Assembly (NCBI RefSeq): GCF_963966145.1
Contig: NC_091048.1
Location: 28,582,001 to 28,646,000 of the forward strand
DNA length: 64,000 nucleotides
DNA from: Tenebrio molitor
Lineage: Eukaryota; Arthropoda; Insecta; Coleoptera; Tenebrionidae
Reading direction: 5' to 3'
This document shows, one piece after another, positions 12,334 to 23,883 of the stretch. Both the position numbers and the translations under genes were made by a program. The notes beneath the pieces were generated by a model that saw only the letters and a list, made by a program, of their open reading frames with translations, was not told where the DNA came from and made no database searches. Every line of letters begins with the position of its first letter. Position 1 is the first letter of the stretch.

Positions 12334-12657
12334 CGGGCGTTCAAATGAAATTCTGGGCTGGGGAGGCGTCAATTGTTTTGCTTTTTTAAAGTGTAAATTG
12401 ACAGTTGTGTTGACAGATAACCTAAAATTTATACCTAAACGAAAAATCTTCCTGTTTTTTTCTTTCTTTGCAATGTCTTACGTTAAAAATAGAATAACTA
12501 ACGATTCCTATTCTCGAACCAAAGAGCACCCTTTGCTAAAAACAAACGGGGTCAATCATGTCCCGATTAAACATAAACCAATGTCATTCATGTCAGACGG
12601 CGGGAAATTCAAAAAATTTTCTACGCCTCCTCAGCCTAGCTTTTCATGTGAACATAT
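12334..12657 (+). mobile_element. MITE family M, older copy
   Basis: Aligns along its length with 53086-53451 in the same orientation. Shared landmarks are GGGCGTTCAAATGAAATTCT at the left, CTTTCTTTGCAATGT and TGTCCCGATTAAACATAAA inside, and CTCAGCCTAGC...TTCATGTGAAC at the right. The right terminus has decayed. A 121-codon frame across it (12308-12673) has no counterpart in the other copy and is not a gene. Confidence 0.8.
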
Positions 12658-13289
12658 GAGTTTTTGGAAATGAGTGAAAGAGTGAGAGTTTTTTTATTTG
12701 TTCCAAACATTCGGAGAGAATTGAAAGTTTTTGGTGAATCAATACGCTCAGTTTTTTGATTTACGAGTGACCAATGACAACCAGAAAATTCGATTAAAAA
12801 TAGAAAAACAAAGTGATAATTTAACGAAGCAATTAATGAAGCTTTCAAAATAATTTTTGTGTGTTCCGTTAAATTTTTAATTGGCCGCGTCGTAAATTAT
12901 TCGTGTGAATGGTGAAAAATTTGTTTGGAATGTTTGTAGAAAAGGACAAGAGTGATTTGAAGAAGAAATTAAAACGAATCAATTAGAAGAATAACTGTTT
13001 CATAATCGTGATTCAAAGCAGATTTTTCACGAAAATGTCAAAGAAACGTCAACGAGGTGCTGTTGTTAACCTAGAAAACAACAAATCTTCAATAAATGCC
13101 AATCTGACGTTTTCGCTTCCTGGAAATTCTTGAAAAATGAAGATCTTAACTGTCATTTATTCGTTATGAATTCAGAATTTTTAAAATCTTTTTTGATTTC
13201 CTCTGCGCTGCTTTTCCAATACCTTCATTTCCTTTGATTTTTCCCCAACTCACTCTCTGTTTCTCCCCCCACCCTCACCGCCCTTTTCT

Positions 13290-13830
13290 TACCCACAATT
13301 AAAATAGTTGCATTACTCGCTTGTCTGAATTGTTTGTCCAGTCCGGTGGCAATTCGGCTCTCCGAGCCTAGACAAAGAGGCCACGAGAGGGCGTTGGAGC
13401 GCTAACGCTAACAATAACTCTGCGGGGTTGACAGTGTCGTAATAAATACGGTCGCACCCGCTCGGCTATTTTCCACCCGATTTACTTCTGATGAGAAAAT
13501 GAGCATTCCGCCCAGCCACGGGTGCGAGAAAACTCACTGACGTCATAAATCGTGGGGGCGCGGGGACACGGCATTAAGTTGCGCTCCAAAGACAAAACAC
13601 GCCGAGAGGGGCGTCATCCCTTATTCATTAAGGGGATCCCGTTTTATGCCGATGCACTCGAGTCGGGGGGGCGGGAGCAGAGCACTCGACGTGATTTTCG
13701 CCGCGGGGGTGGCGATGCCGCCGCCGTTCGTGCCTGATTAATTGACGAGAATTTTTACACATATTTCTATTATGTAAATGGGAGTTTAATTGACAACGTC
13801 GCGGTAAGTTTCGTAAATGTACGCTCACCT
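13290..13830. other. GC-rich single-copy island, candidate regulatory element
   Basis: GC-rich relative to both flanks, no repeats, and a perfect TGACGTCA at 13538-13545. Small frames on both strands are Arg/Gly-rich chance frames. Confidence 0.35.
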
Positions 13831-13979
13831 AAGTGAAATAAATGAGCTGGCGTACAACGCAAATATATACACGGTGGCTGCGCGAAATAAAAATTTCCAA
13901 AATGATTCTAAAAATGTTTTCGACTCTTAAATTAATTGTACTGTGATTGTCCAGTAGGGAGTCAAAAATATTTGGAGTT

Positions 13980-14200
13980 CTTAGAGAGTAAAACTAAAAA
14001 TGTCTGGTTGACATTTCTCAAAAATTTGTCAAAAAATGACATTTCATTTATAATATCTACATATAAAATTTATCAAAAAAATGTGTTCTTTAAAAATTCG
14101 TAAAAAAGAGACACTACCAGTAAGATTAAAATAAACTATTGATAAACGCAAATTGGCAATGGCAAATGTGCTTACCCTGATGCTCTAATTTTGAGACAAA
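13980..14200 (+). mobile_element. Repeat family N, internally deleted copy
   Basis: The left part (AAAAATGTCTGGTTGACATTT) matches about 51028. The right part (AAAAATTCGTAAAAAAGAGACAC through GGCAATGGCAAATGTGCTTA and CTGATGCTCTAATTTTGA) matches 51710-51812. The spacing is ~200 bp here against ~800 bp there, so this copy lacks the middle. Confidence 0.65.
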
Positions 14201-14214
14201 TTACACAAATAACA

Positions 14215-14960
14215 ATGTTAAATCTTGTTTTGAGATTATCAAATTTAAATTAAGTGTTACAGAAATAGTGTCATTGCCTTGTATTTGGTCAGATTATTTA
14301 AATCTCTTTTATTCTTCACACTTTATATTGGATCTCTTGGAACTCTATCAACAACTACCATTTAAATGATTATTAAATTTACATCAACAATAGATTAAAA
14401 ACAATCCTTAATTGTGCTACCGCCAACTAATTGCCTGATTTGCAAATTATAACATAATTGAACTGATTAGTCACGACCTAGCTGTATTAATATAATTGAA
14501 ATGTTTATTTATCTCAAAACTGTATAATTAAATTTAAATTAAATGTCACAGAAATTAACGAAAATTGTAGCTACGTAATTATCGCTCAATTGTACAATTG
14601 GTAATTTTTTTAAACCAATTAGAATTTTTTTTACGTCTTTCATTTTGCACTCACTTGTTTGTCAGATCTTCATATTAACAAGTGCTATTGAAATTAAATT
14701 CTTGTTGTTAAATTTACATTAACGATAAATGCTCTAACGTGCTTCTGTAGACCAATCCATTTACTACCTATGATCAATTTTAAGTTAAAATTATTCTCGA
14801 CTAGTTTCTTACTTCAATTAACTACTGTGTGATTAAATTTAAATTAAATGTTACAGAAATAGGTGTAGGTACACTACATATAGTTACAATTATCACATAA
14901 TGCACTGTGATTGGTGAGTTTTTTGAAGCTGGCCTACTAGATGTGTGACTCGCATAAACC
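14215..14960. repeat. Tandem array, unit ~300 bp, about 2.5 copies
   Basis: AAATTTAAATTAAGTGTTAC or a near variant, followed by AGAAAT, starts at 14241, 14530 and 14835 (periods 289 and 305). Intervening landmarks recur, such as TTAAATTTACAT near 14373 and 14708. AT-rich, non-coding. Confidence 0.65.
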
Positions 14961-15820
14961 TGCAAATTGATTTAACAAATTTCCACCAACATTAAAAATA
15001 GATTTGCAATCTTGACACACTAATACTCAAATTACGCCGACTCGTTTTTCGTCTTCTTTTTAACCAGATCTATTTGAAAACGATTTGCATTTATTTTTAA
15101 GTGTGGCGCACACTCCTATATAATTAGAGCTCGTTTCCAACACCATAAGAGGTATTTGAAACTTTCCGTTTTTGATGAACACACAGAGATAAGCGTATTT
15201 TTCGAGACAAGAAACGACCCTGAGACTTACACTTCCAGATTAATTTGTTCGCTCTCGTCCGGTTAAATGACACACATAGGTCATGGGTTTGTCCCTTTGG
15301 GTGCAAATCGCGTGAGGGGAATGTCAAAATGTTAATCGCGGTAGTTAAGGAATTAACTAGTCGTTTAAAAACAGTACAAAAAAAAGGCGGGGCTGGATAT
15401 TGTTAAGAGGAAAATTATGGCTTTATCGCTGTCGAGATCGTCAATTCCGGTCAACTCCATTATGGATTTCCAGGATAAAGCTAATAGTAATAATAGATTG
15501 GTGGGTGCGAGTTTTACGTAAAATTTGGGTAAGAAAGACGTTAGAAGTGGGAATTGTGAGAAATCACCGGTGATGGTTGCATAAACTAATTAATCACGGA
15601 GATTTATTTTTTGCAAACATGCAAAAAGTCTCGTAAATTTTGGGTAATCGATAGAGCAAGAGTGGAATTTTTGAGTGAGCCAGAGAAAACTTGTTGAGAA
15701 ATATTTACTGGCGAGAGAGTTATCGGGAAAATATCTGAGGAGATTCAGTGGGCAATCTTCCAAGATACAACTCCTCTGGAGTTGCACTGAAATAGTGGAA
15801 GTTCATTTATTCATAAATAT
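14961..15820. other. Intronic sequence, no gene seen
   Basis: Single-copy in this window. Short minus-strand frames at 15124-15327 and 15590-15787 show nothing recognisable. Confidence 0.4.
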
Positions 15821-17437
15821 TTATGATGTGGTTTTGAAAAAAAATCAATGAAAAGAAAATGATCTACAAATATGTTCTGGGAGACTGCACTAAGTGTTGT
15901 CTTTCAAAATTTCCAAAATATTATTCTAGATCCTCATTTTTTCCAAAGAGTAGCGTTAATGTGTTAAATTTGTTTTAAAGAGAAGTTTTCTGCATGGAAA
16001 GTGTGACAGTTCCAAATAGAAAGATTTGACAACAAGAGACTTATCAGTAACTACATTTTGATAGGCTTACTAGTCTCTCAAAATATTCATGCAATTTTTT
16101 TTTCTTTTCCAAAGATCCACGGTAAAATAATCTTGAGCTTGTCAAAATGTCAAAATTGCAGAGAAAAAAATTCCAAAATGAGAGAGGAATTATATTTTGA
16201 TAAATCTGAACCTTAGTCTTTCAAAATCGTCGACAAAATCGACGTGGATCACAGAATTTCTAAAATATTACAACAAGATGTTGGGCTCGCTTTGAAGATC
16301 GTTTATCTGCTTATATTGTGCGCACATTTCAAAAAGAAAGATTCAGAATGAAGGAAGTTATCTGCAAATACACTTAGATAGACTTAAACATTAGTCTTTC
16401 AAAACCATCGTCAACAATTTATCTAGAACTTAACTTTATCGAAGAGCTCTGCATAAATATTGAACTTGTTTTAAAGACAGTTTGTTCACAAATACAGTGT
16501 GACAATTTGAAAGATAAATATTCTGTAATAAAAAAGTTATCTACAAATATATCTTGGAGGGTCTAACAAGCAATCTGTCAAAATCGCCGTTACAAACTTA
16601 TCTAGATCTTTACCTACCTTTTACAAGAGTAGTGCCAAAATATTGAACTTCTTTTAAGGAAAATTTGTATGCGATGCTGTGTGACGATTTTAAAGATAAA
16701 TATTCAGTAATAAAAAAATATATCTTGGAAGATCTAACAACCAATCTTTGAGTACTGAGATTACAAACTTATCCATAACTACTTTTGCTTTATCAAGGAA
16801 TTGGGTTAAGAGGTAGTGAGCTGCTTCAAAGAACATTTGACAGACAAAGCACTGCAATAATTAAAATAAAAAGATATTAAAACAAGAGAAAATCTGGAAA
16901 TATGTCTCGATCGATCTCAAAATAGTCTTTCCAAATTGTCGTCAGCAATCTACCAGGATCTGAGCTTTTTCAAAAAAATTATACAAAGATACTGGACTTG
17001 TCTTAAAGATCATTTGTGTGTAGATACTGTACGGAAATTTCAAAGAAAAATATTCAATAATAAAAAAGTTACATCAAAATATATAAAATAAAGATTTAAC
17101 AGTCTTTCAATATCGCGGTGATAAACTTATCCGCATCTTTGTTTTGCTGATGCATCACGCTAAGGTATTGAGCTTGTTTTAAAGACCATTTGACCCGGTA
17201 AAAGCTGTAATAATTTTGAAAAAAAAATCATCAAGGTGAAAGTTGTCGCAAATATATTTTGATAGACCTATTAGTCTTTCAAAAATATCAAAGACAACAC
17301 AGCTGGATTCCACTTTTTCCAAAAAATTGTGCAATGATATTGGCCTTGCTTTGAAGATCATTTCTTGACATAAACGGTAGGAAGATTTTCAATATTGATT
17401 TATATCTATTGGTGATATTTGAATTATTTGAATATTA
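15821..17437. repeat. ~177-bp tandem array, part 1
   Basis: TTAGTCTTTCAAAATCGTCG or a variant recurs near 16213, 16393, 16571, 16743, 16924, 17101 and 17272, a spacing of 171-181 bp. Each is followed by a block like CTTTTTCCAAAGAAT, then TTGTTTTAAAGATCATTTG, then AAAGATATTCAATAA and AGTTATCTGCAAATATAT. Units are strongly diverged. The same unit continues at 18999-19110, 20771-20962 and 21528-23537. Confidence 0.8.
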
Positions 17438-17768
17438 TACAGGTGCGCCCTAAAAAACACTGCAAGTCATATCTCCTTTATTTATGGCTCGATTTAAATA
17501 AAACAAAATCTCGAATAAACTACTTTAAAAACACTATAAGCACAACATAGATTAATTTTTTTTCAAAAATTGATTCAAGGTCAGATGATAGTCAACATTG
17601 TTTTTTCAAATAGCTTGGTACATATATTTTTTTATTCCAATTTTGAAAGAGATTATTTTTCTGAATCCAACGATATACCACATGTTAGAATCCATTTAAT
17701 AGTAACCGCGAAAATAAGTAAATAAAATAGCATTATTGGAACTTTTTTCTTAGAAAAAAATCAGGTTT

Positions 17769-17876
17769 ACTATGGAAAACAATCCTAAACACAATAACTG
17801 AACTTTCTGAAGATTAAAAAAAAAAAAAATATGACAGAACGTGTAATAAATATTGCGTTTAGGATTGTTTTCCATA
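17769..17876. repeat. Short hairpin between the D left arm and nested element E
   Basis: ACTATGGAAAACAATCCTAA at 17769 is repeated in inverted orientation as TTAGGATTGTTTTCCATAGT, ending near 17879, around an A-rich loop. The second half abuts the end of the nested element. Confidence 0.7.
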
Positions 17877-17877
17877 G

Positions 17878-18531
17878 TATACAGAGTGATTCAAGTTTTA
17901 CCGCCCGAGCGAAAACACACACTTCTAATCGATTTAAAATTTTCAAAAATTCAGGAATGACTGTAACGCTGTAGAACATTCTGTAAAAATTTCAAATTTT
18001 TTAATAAAACGAGTAAATATTTCGTTTTAATTCAATAACCGCTACATTCATTCACATAATTTTTCACTGAGAGTCCTTTCAAACATTTAGAAACAATTTG
18101 ATGTCATTGAAATCATGAAAGCATCACAGGTTTTTTTAAATAAATGGAATTTGATATTAAAGTACATGGGTTATTTATGGTACCCTTAAGAGACTAAAGA
18201 ATTACTAGAAAAGTTCTCAACAGATGTTTCCCAACAAAGAGGTATTTATTTATCACACTGCAGTAGTAAATCTTGATCATTTTTCGCTGTTAATGTTAAA
18301 ATTGGAATAATTCAAAAACTAATCCTTTTCTTTTGATGCGAATTAATTGTGAATTATGAGCGTGCACGGAAAAAATTTTTTTTGGTCAAAATCGATTTTT
18401 TTTATTTTATGGCTCTGAATGAAGTGATACGGGAAAATTGATTGCACACGTTTGAAGCCTTACATGAAGGAAATGTAACCCAAAAGTTTCGTAATTTTTA
18501 CTAATTTTTTATAGGGTTAATCACCCTGTAC
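17878..18531 (-). mobile_element. Inverted-repeat element E, copy 1, nested inside element D
   Basis: The ends TACAGAGTGATTCAAG and TTAATCACCCTGTA are imperfect inverted copies. The interior aligns in reverse complement with 20966-21527. Shared blocks are AATATTTCGTTTTAATTCAA, TAATTTTTCACTGAGAGTC, AAAAGTTCTCAACAGATGTT and TTTTTCGCTGTTAATGTTAA. No coding potential. Confidence 0.75.
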
Positions 18532-18865
18532 TTATTTTTTTTCAAAGAAAAAATTTCCAATAATGCTATTTTATTTATTTATTTTCGCGGTTATTGTAAA
18601 TGCATTCTAACATGTGGCATATCATTAGATTCAGAAAAACAATCTCTTTCAAAATCGGAATAAAAATATACACCAAGCTATTTGAAAAAACAAAGTTGAC
18701 TGTCATCTGACCTTGAGTGACTTTTTGAAAAAAAAAAAATATTGTGCTTATAATGTTTTTAAAATGATTTATTCCAGTTTTTGTTTTATTTAAATCGAGC
18801 CATAAATAACGGAGATATAGCTTGAGGCGTTTTTTAGGACGCACCCTGTATAAAGTGTGTTTTTT

Positions 18866-18998
18866 TAAATTTGGCGTCGAAGTTGGCGTTGAAGAGTCGA
18901 TTGTGAATGAACCGCTCGTCTTAAAAACAATGATTTTTCAAATTGCAGATTAAAAACACAAACAAGCAAAAAGTGAGGTTAGATTTAGAAACAGCTGA
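18866..18998. mobile_element. MITE family A, copy 2, half element
   Basis: GTTGGCGTTGAAGAGTCGAT followed by TGTGAATGAACC, then AAAACACAAACAAGCAAAAAG and GTGAGGTTAGATTTAGAAAC, matches the left arm and core of the copy at 5853. The right arm is missing where the 177-bp array resumes. Confidence 0.7.
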
Positions 18999-19110
18999 TC
19001 CTTTATACAAAAATATTTGCAAATATATCTTGAGAGATCTGAGTTCTGGATCTGTACTTTTTCAGAAGCTGTGCTGAGATTCTCTTTTAAAGGCAATTTT
19101 TGACACTTCT
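18999..19110. repeat. ~177-bp array fragment
   Basis: ATTTGCAAATATATCTTGAG, then GGATCTGTACTTTTTCAGAA, matches units of part 1. This shows that the D and A insertions split one original array. Confidence 0.65.
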
Positions 19111-20770
19111 GGCTGAGCTGAGAGCGAAGTTCTGCCAACACCATTTACGAATGATTTTTTTGCCGGCTAAACATCATTCGATATTTTTCCGAATTGTTGA
19201 AATCCGGTGCCACAATCTGTGTCGGCATCTGTCGTGTCGTTACAATTAAGCAATTTTCCAGGTCCGGCGCAAACCACAACATACCTCCGAGCAGTTTATG
19301 AGCCCATTCAATGGAACAATAAAGCAAAACGGTTTTCGGTTATTCGTAATAATAACTTCTCACGATACCACCGAACCAGACAACAGAACACGTTGATGTA
19401 ATAATTCCATTATTTAACAAATGGTGCTTAATTCCTCGACCACACACCACCCACCACCAACGGACGTAATTCGTTTATTAATTATGACATCACACCCCAT
19501 TCGAAGGGTTCTCGTCACAAAGGCCCACCCATTCCGACCGCATTATTACAGTCGATGGGACACCGAATTATAATAATCGCCGTTGTTGATATTTTTCACG
19601 GGCAGGTGATACCAAATGGAGATATTCAATTAAGCCTCGCCGGTGTAATTTATGAAATGCGTGCTTGTCACAAATGTCATCTCGCGTCGATCGTTTGTTT
19701 TTCGTCGCCGCCATATTGGACCAGGGCTATACTTGGTAATTCTCAAGTGGCCCACGAGGAAGCCCCAGAAGGGGCGCTTCGACGACACACGCTGATGGGG
19801 CAGAGTTGTTGGCAAAAAATGCAGTCCCATCAACATCTCGTCACTCTCGTCTGCGCCGAAGAAATGGTAATTTGTCGCCGTTAACCGGCGATTAAATCAT
19901 CATTGCGAGGCAGTCGTGGTCTGGCACTAATTATCGAGTAAAATTAGTCGAAAGCAGAGTCCTAAACGCCACAGACAGATATTTCCTTCGTCGCTTCCAT
20001 CGTGGATGCAGATGTCGGCCGAATATTTTTGTCGGTTTATTAAACGGCGTTAAAACGGTAAATTATGAATTAGTTGCTTTGAAATTAACTGGATTTACAC
20101 ACAGTGAGGTCTATTTCGGGGCGCTTGGTTATTTTCTATTAAGATTCCGTGGGGTTCAGGAGCCCACCATGAAATACAAAATGATTGGAGTGCGGCGATC
20201 CAGTCGGTCCACAGGGTGTGAATTATTCAAATTACCAACATATGGTTTTTAAATGGGTGCCGAGAGAAAAATGGCCTGGACGGAATGACCGAATTCCCCA
20301 AACACAACAAACGTGGCGTTTACACAAAATTAAATAAATCTCTTCCGATAGGTACGGCGCTTGCCATGTGTTTTGCGATTTATGACCGCGACGAAATCGC
20401 GGGTGGGGCGGCGCCACCGGCCGGCGGGGGCGCTGCTTGACGGATTTATGCGACAATTCGGTCCAATATGACAAATCTGCGGAAGAATGGGATTTCTTCT
20501 TCTTCCTGGCAACTGGGGCGCGTGAAGTGTAAATCCGGCGAACGATGGGTCTACGAGATGGTTTTTTGCAAGTTAAGTGTCCACGTCGAGTGGCTGGGTA
20601 CGTCCACCAACTACCATGACGCTAAACAGACTTGCAAGATCGTTGTTTGCGACACAGTCGATTTTAGCTTCTCCAAGGAGTTGAGAAGAGATTGGAGCGA
20701 GTTTGAAAAGAATTCGGCAAATATGTTGGACGAGAAGAAAGTTTTTAGCAAGAGTTGACTTTCAGCGAAT
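19111..20770. other. Single-copy intronic block inside the array region, no gene
   Basis: Moderately GC-rich and free of the repeats that flank it. A 96-codon plus-strand frame (20468-20758) and frames near 19555-19884 match no family I recognise, and I see no splice-consistent continuation. It could be a constrained regulatory segment. Confidence 0.4.
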
Positions 20771-20962
20771 TGGAATTTGAGTTTTTCAAAAGCAAAACAA
20801 TTTGCTCACAAAAGACTCGAACGACACTCGCCGTCGCAAACTTTTCTGAATTTGATCTTCCACAAGAAGTGATGAGAATGTTGTGAAAATTATTTATCTA
20901 CAATAGTAATGGGAAGATTTCAAAAATATATATTTACATAATAGGACAAGAGTTATCTACAA
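20771..20962. repeat. ~177-bp array fragment
   Basis: TTTCTGAATTTGATCTTCCA, GAAAATTATTTATCTACAA, GAAGATTTCAAAAATATATA and AGAGTTATCTACAAATACA correspond to successive blocks of the array unit. Confidence 0.6.
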
Positions 20963-20965
20963 ATA

Positions 20966-21527
20966 CAGAGTGAGTCATCAAAAGCAAATTATTAGTTTTT
21001 GAATTATTCCAATTTTAACATTAACAGCGAAAAATTACCAAGATTTACAACTACAGTATCATAAAGAAAAATACCTCACTGTTGGTAAACATCTGTTGAC
21101 AACTTTTCTAGTATAATACTTAAGCCTCTAAAAGGTACTATAAACAAGCCACGTCAACGTCTTTTGTGGAAGCGACCGCTCAATTTAATAATAAATCATA
21201 GCTAAATTTTGCACTTTACCTAATAAAATTCTTTATGTCAAAAACCGGTGATGTTTTCATTATTTCAATGACACCAAATTTTTCCTAAATGTTTGAAACG
21301 ACTCTCATTGAAAAATTATGTAAATTAACGTAGCAGTTATTGAATTAAAACGAAATAATTACTTGTTTGATCAAAAAAAAAATTAAAAAATCCTGGAAAT
21401 TTTCAATGCTTTATTTCTCAAAAACAAAAGGACTTTTACTAGACACAAATTTTTGTATTTAACTTCTATTCATCGTCACCAACTACCGATTTTTTTTGAC
21501 ATGCATTTCGAGGACACTCTGTATAGT
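20966..21527 (+). mobile_element. Inverted-repeat element E, copy 2
   Basis: The left end TACAGAGTGAGTCATC and the right end GAGGACACTCTGTA resemble each other in inverted orientation. The interior is the reverse complement of 17878-18531, so the two copies lie in opposite orientation about 2.4 kb apart. Inserted in the 177-bp array. Confidence 0.75.
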
Positions 21528-23077
21528 TTCGCAGACTAAAATTTTCTGTATCCCAGTTATTCTAACGAATTTCACTAATGTATTAGATTTGTTTTAAAGA
21601 CCATTTTTGTGTTCAAGTAATGTGAAAATTTAGAAAGAAAACTTCAAAGAGAAGAAATAAATGATAAACAATAATAAACCTTGATATATCTAAATATTAG
21701 TCTTTCAAAATCGACGTAAAAAGATCTTTTTGGGTCACAACTTTTCCAAAGAATCTCTTTGCGATATTAGGCTCGTTCTGAAGATCATTTTATCTGCTTG
21801 AGTGATGTGAAAAGTTTAAAAAACAAAGAAGGTTACCGGAAAATACACTTTGAGAGACACGAGAAAATCGTTGTTAAAAGTCTTTCTGAATTACAGTTTT
21901 TACAAAGAATTACGATGAGATATTTACCTTGTTTTCAAGATCATATGTTTGCATAAATAATGAAAATTTCAAAAGGAAAATTTCGTAAAGACGGAAATTA
22001 TCTGCAAATTCATTTTTATAGATCCACATTTTAGTCTTTCAAAGGCCAAAAATTTATTCGGGCAACAGCTTTTCCAAAGAATCACGATAAAATATTAGGC
22101 TCGTTCTGAAGATCATTTATTTGTTTGCAGGACGTGAACAATTTAAAAAGAAAAATGTAAGGAAAAGAAAGTCATCGGAAAATATATACATTTTGAAAGA
22201 CTTGAAATTTATATTTCTAAATTCCAAATCTCATTTCAACAAAATATTGATCTTGTTTTGAAGATCATCTGTCTGTTGATATAACTTGTAAATTACAAAA
22301 AGAGAGATTGAAGAAGAAGAGACTAATCTACAATTACGCTTGAGAGACCCGAATGTGAGTCTTTCAAAATCGTCGTTAAGGATCCATTTGCATGACATCT
22401 CTTGAAGATAATTTTAAAAAGAAAGATTCAAGAAGAAGATACATAGTTATCTGCAAATGGACTTTGATATATCTAAACAATAGTCTTTCAAAATCATCGT
22501 GAAAATTTCACTTGGATCACACTTTTTCCAATGAGTCACTGTAAGATGTTTGGCTTGTTTTGAAGATAATTTATCTGTCTAAATTATGTAAAATTTTCAA
22601 AAAGAAAGATTTGAGAAGAAGAAAGTTGTCTCCAAAAATAATTCGATAGATCTGAATTAGTCTCTAGAAATCGTCATCAAAGATAAGAGTTTTTCTAAAG
22701 GATCACACTAAAATACTGGATTTATTTTGAAGTGCCATTGTCCGAATAAACAATGTGTAAATTTAAAAATGAAAGATTCAAGAAGAAGAAAGTTGATTGA
22801 TATCTTGGTAGTCATTTCTCTAGTAAATTCGTTGTCAAAGATCTACTTGGGTCGCAGCTTTGCTAAAGAATTATGACAAGATATTGGGCTCGTATTGAAG
22901 ATCATTTGTCAGTTTTTACAGCATGAAGGTTTCAGGCAAAAAACTGTGATAACAACAGAGTTATCTACCAAAATATATTGGTAAATCTGACAATCCATTT
23001 TTCAAAATCGTACTTATAAACCAGTCTAGATCTTTAGTTTTTCAACGAGTTGCTCTAACAGACTTTGGGAGCTACTA

Positions 23078-23150
23078 TTGATTAAAACTGAGAAAATCAG
23101 TGGCCCAAAAGGGAGCCTTGAGGGATTCCAGCAGAGCTCACAAACAAGTA
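23078..23150 (-). pseudogene. LINE reverse-transcriptase fragment (jockey-like), copy 1
   Basis: The minus strand reads GIPQGSLLG (codons at about 23129-23103), then, after a one-base shift, LIFSVLIN. This is the conserved G(V/I)PQGSxLGPLLF block of non-LTR retrotransposon reverse transcriptases. It is frameshifted and only ~25 residues long, hence a dead fragment. Confidence 0.65.
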
Positions 23151-23432
23151 ACATGATAATTTTAAGAAGAAATTTAGCTGGAAAGACATCTTAGACCATA
23201 ACACTGCTCTCGCAAATGTATTGTAAAAAGATCTGTTTTTGGCGCAGCTTTTCAAAAACTCATGACACGATTTTGGATTGATTTTGGAAGATCATGTCTA
23301 CGTATGAAGATTTTAAAGATAAATATTTAATAATAAAATTGCCTAATTATGTTGGGAGCCAATCTTTCAAAATCCTAATCACAAACTAATCTGGATTCTT
23401 ACTTTTTCAAGAAGTTGCTCCATCACTTTTCA

Positions 23433-23505
23433 AAATATGAAAATCGGTGGCCCAAAAACGGAGCCTTGAGGGATTCCAGTACATATTCGTAATAGAATGG
23501 ACGTC
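23433..23505 (-). pseudogene. LINE reverse-transcriptase fragment (jockey-like), copy 2
   Basis: The minus strand reads GIPQGSVFGPPIFIF in one frame, then a stop. It is the same reverse-transcriptase block as copy 1, with GIPQGS codons at 23477-23460. The two copies are 348 bp apart, about two array units. Confidence 0.7.
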
Positions 23506-23537
23506 CGCAGTGAAAAGTTTCATCACTAAAACAGTAA

Positions 23538-23883
23538 TATCGGGTGTTCATTTAAATTTGTTTTCAAAGTTGGCGTTGAAGAGTCGATTGTGAACGCACC
23601 ACAGATTACAGATCAGTAAATCACGGATCACCTGTTTAACTTTAACCTCACTTTTTGCGTTGTTTCGTTGTTTGTGTTTTTACTCTGCATACTGACGAGT
23701 GGTGCGTTCACAATCGACTCTTCAACGCCAACTTTGAGGGGAAATTTAAATGAAGCACGGATCAGCTGTTTAAAAAACCTTGCTTTTTGCGTTGTTTGTG
23801 TTTTTACCTTCAGACGCAGTGGTGCGTTCACAATCGACTCTTCAACGCCAGCTTTGACGATAAATTTAAATGAACACCCGATA
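23538..23883. mobile_element. MITE family A, copy 3, with a duplicated arm
   Basis: Outer ends TATCGGGTGTTCATTTAAAT and ATTTAAATGAACACCCGATA are perfect inverted copies over 20 bp. The GTCGATTGTGAACGCACCA arm occurs once on the left (about 23584) and twice inverted on the right (about 23701 and 23821), so this copy is about one arm longer than copy 1. The core TTTTTGCGTTGTTTGTG is repeated too. Confidence 0.85.

Larger units (their letters stand above)
17438..18850. mobile_element. Composite inverted-repeat element D with ~310-bp arms
   Basis: The left arm (17438-17757) is the inverted copy of the right arm (about 18540-18850). Examples are GGTGCGCCCTAAAAAACAC against GGACGCACCCTGTA, TTTATGGCTCGATTTAAAT against its complement near 18790, and CCGCGAAAATAAGTAAATAA against its complement near 18570. 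A second element (17878-18531) sits between the arms. A minus-strand 89-codon frame (18575-18844) only reads the right arm and is not credible as a gene. The whole element interrupts the 177-bp array. Confidence 0.8.
21528..23537. repeat. ~177-bp tandem array, part 2
   Basis: AGTCTTTCAAAATCG-like landmarks occur near 21702, 22033, 22359, 22482, 22652, 22995 and 23363, with weaker ones between. They have the same companion blocks as part 1 (GAAGATCATTTGTCTG, AAAAAGAAAGATTCAAGAAG). There are about 12 units of 120-180 bp, more diverged and less regular than part 1. The last units carry reverse-transcriptase fragments. Confidence 0.75.

Noticed and set aside
12308..12673. 121-codon plus-strand frame
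   Set aside because: It coincides with the decayed MITE M copy. The equivalent part of the younger copy is not open.
20468..20758. Possible small gene (96 codons)
   Set aside because: No recognisable domain, signal or splice context; left as an unsupported frame in single-copy DNA.
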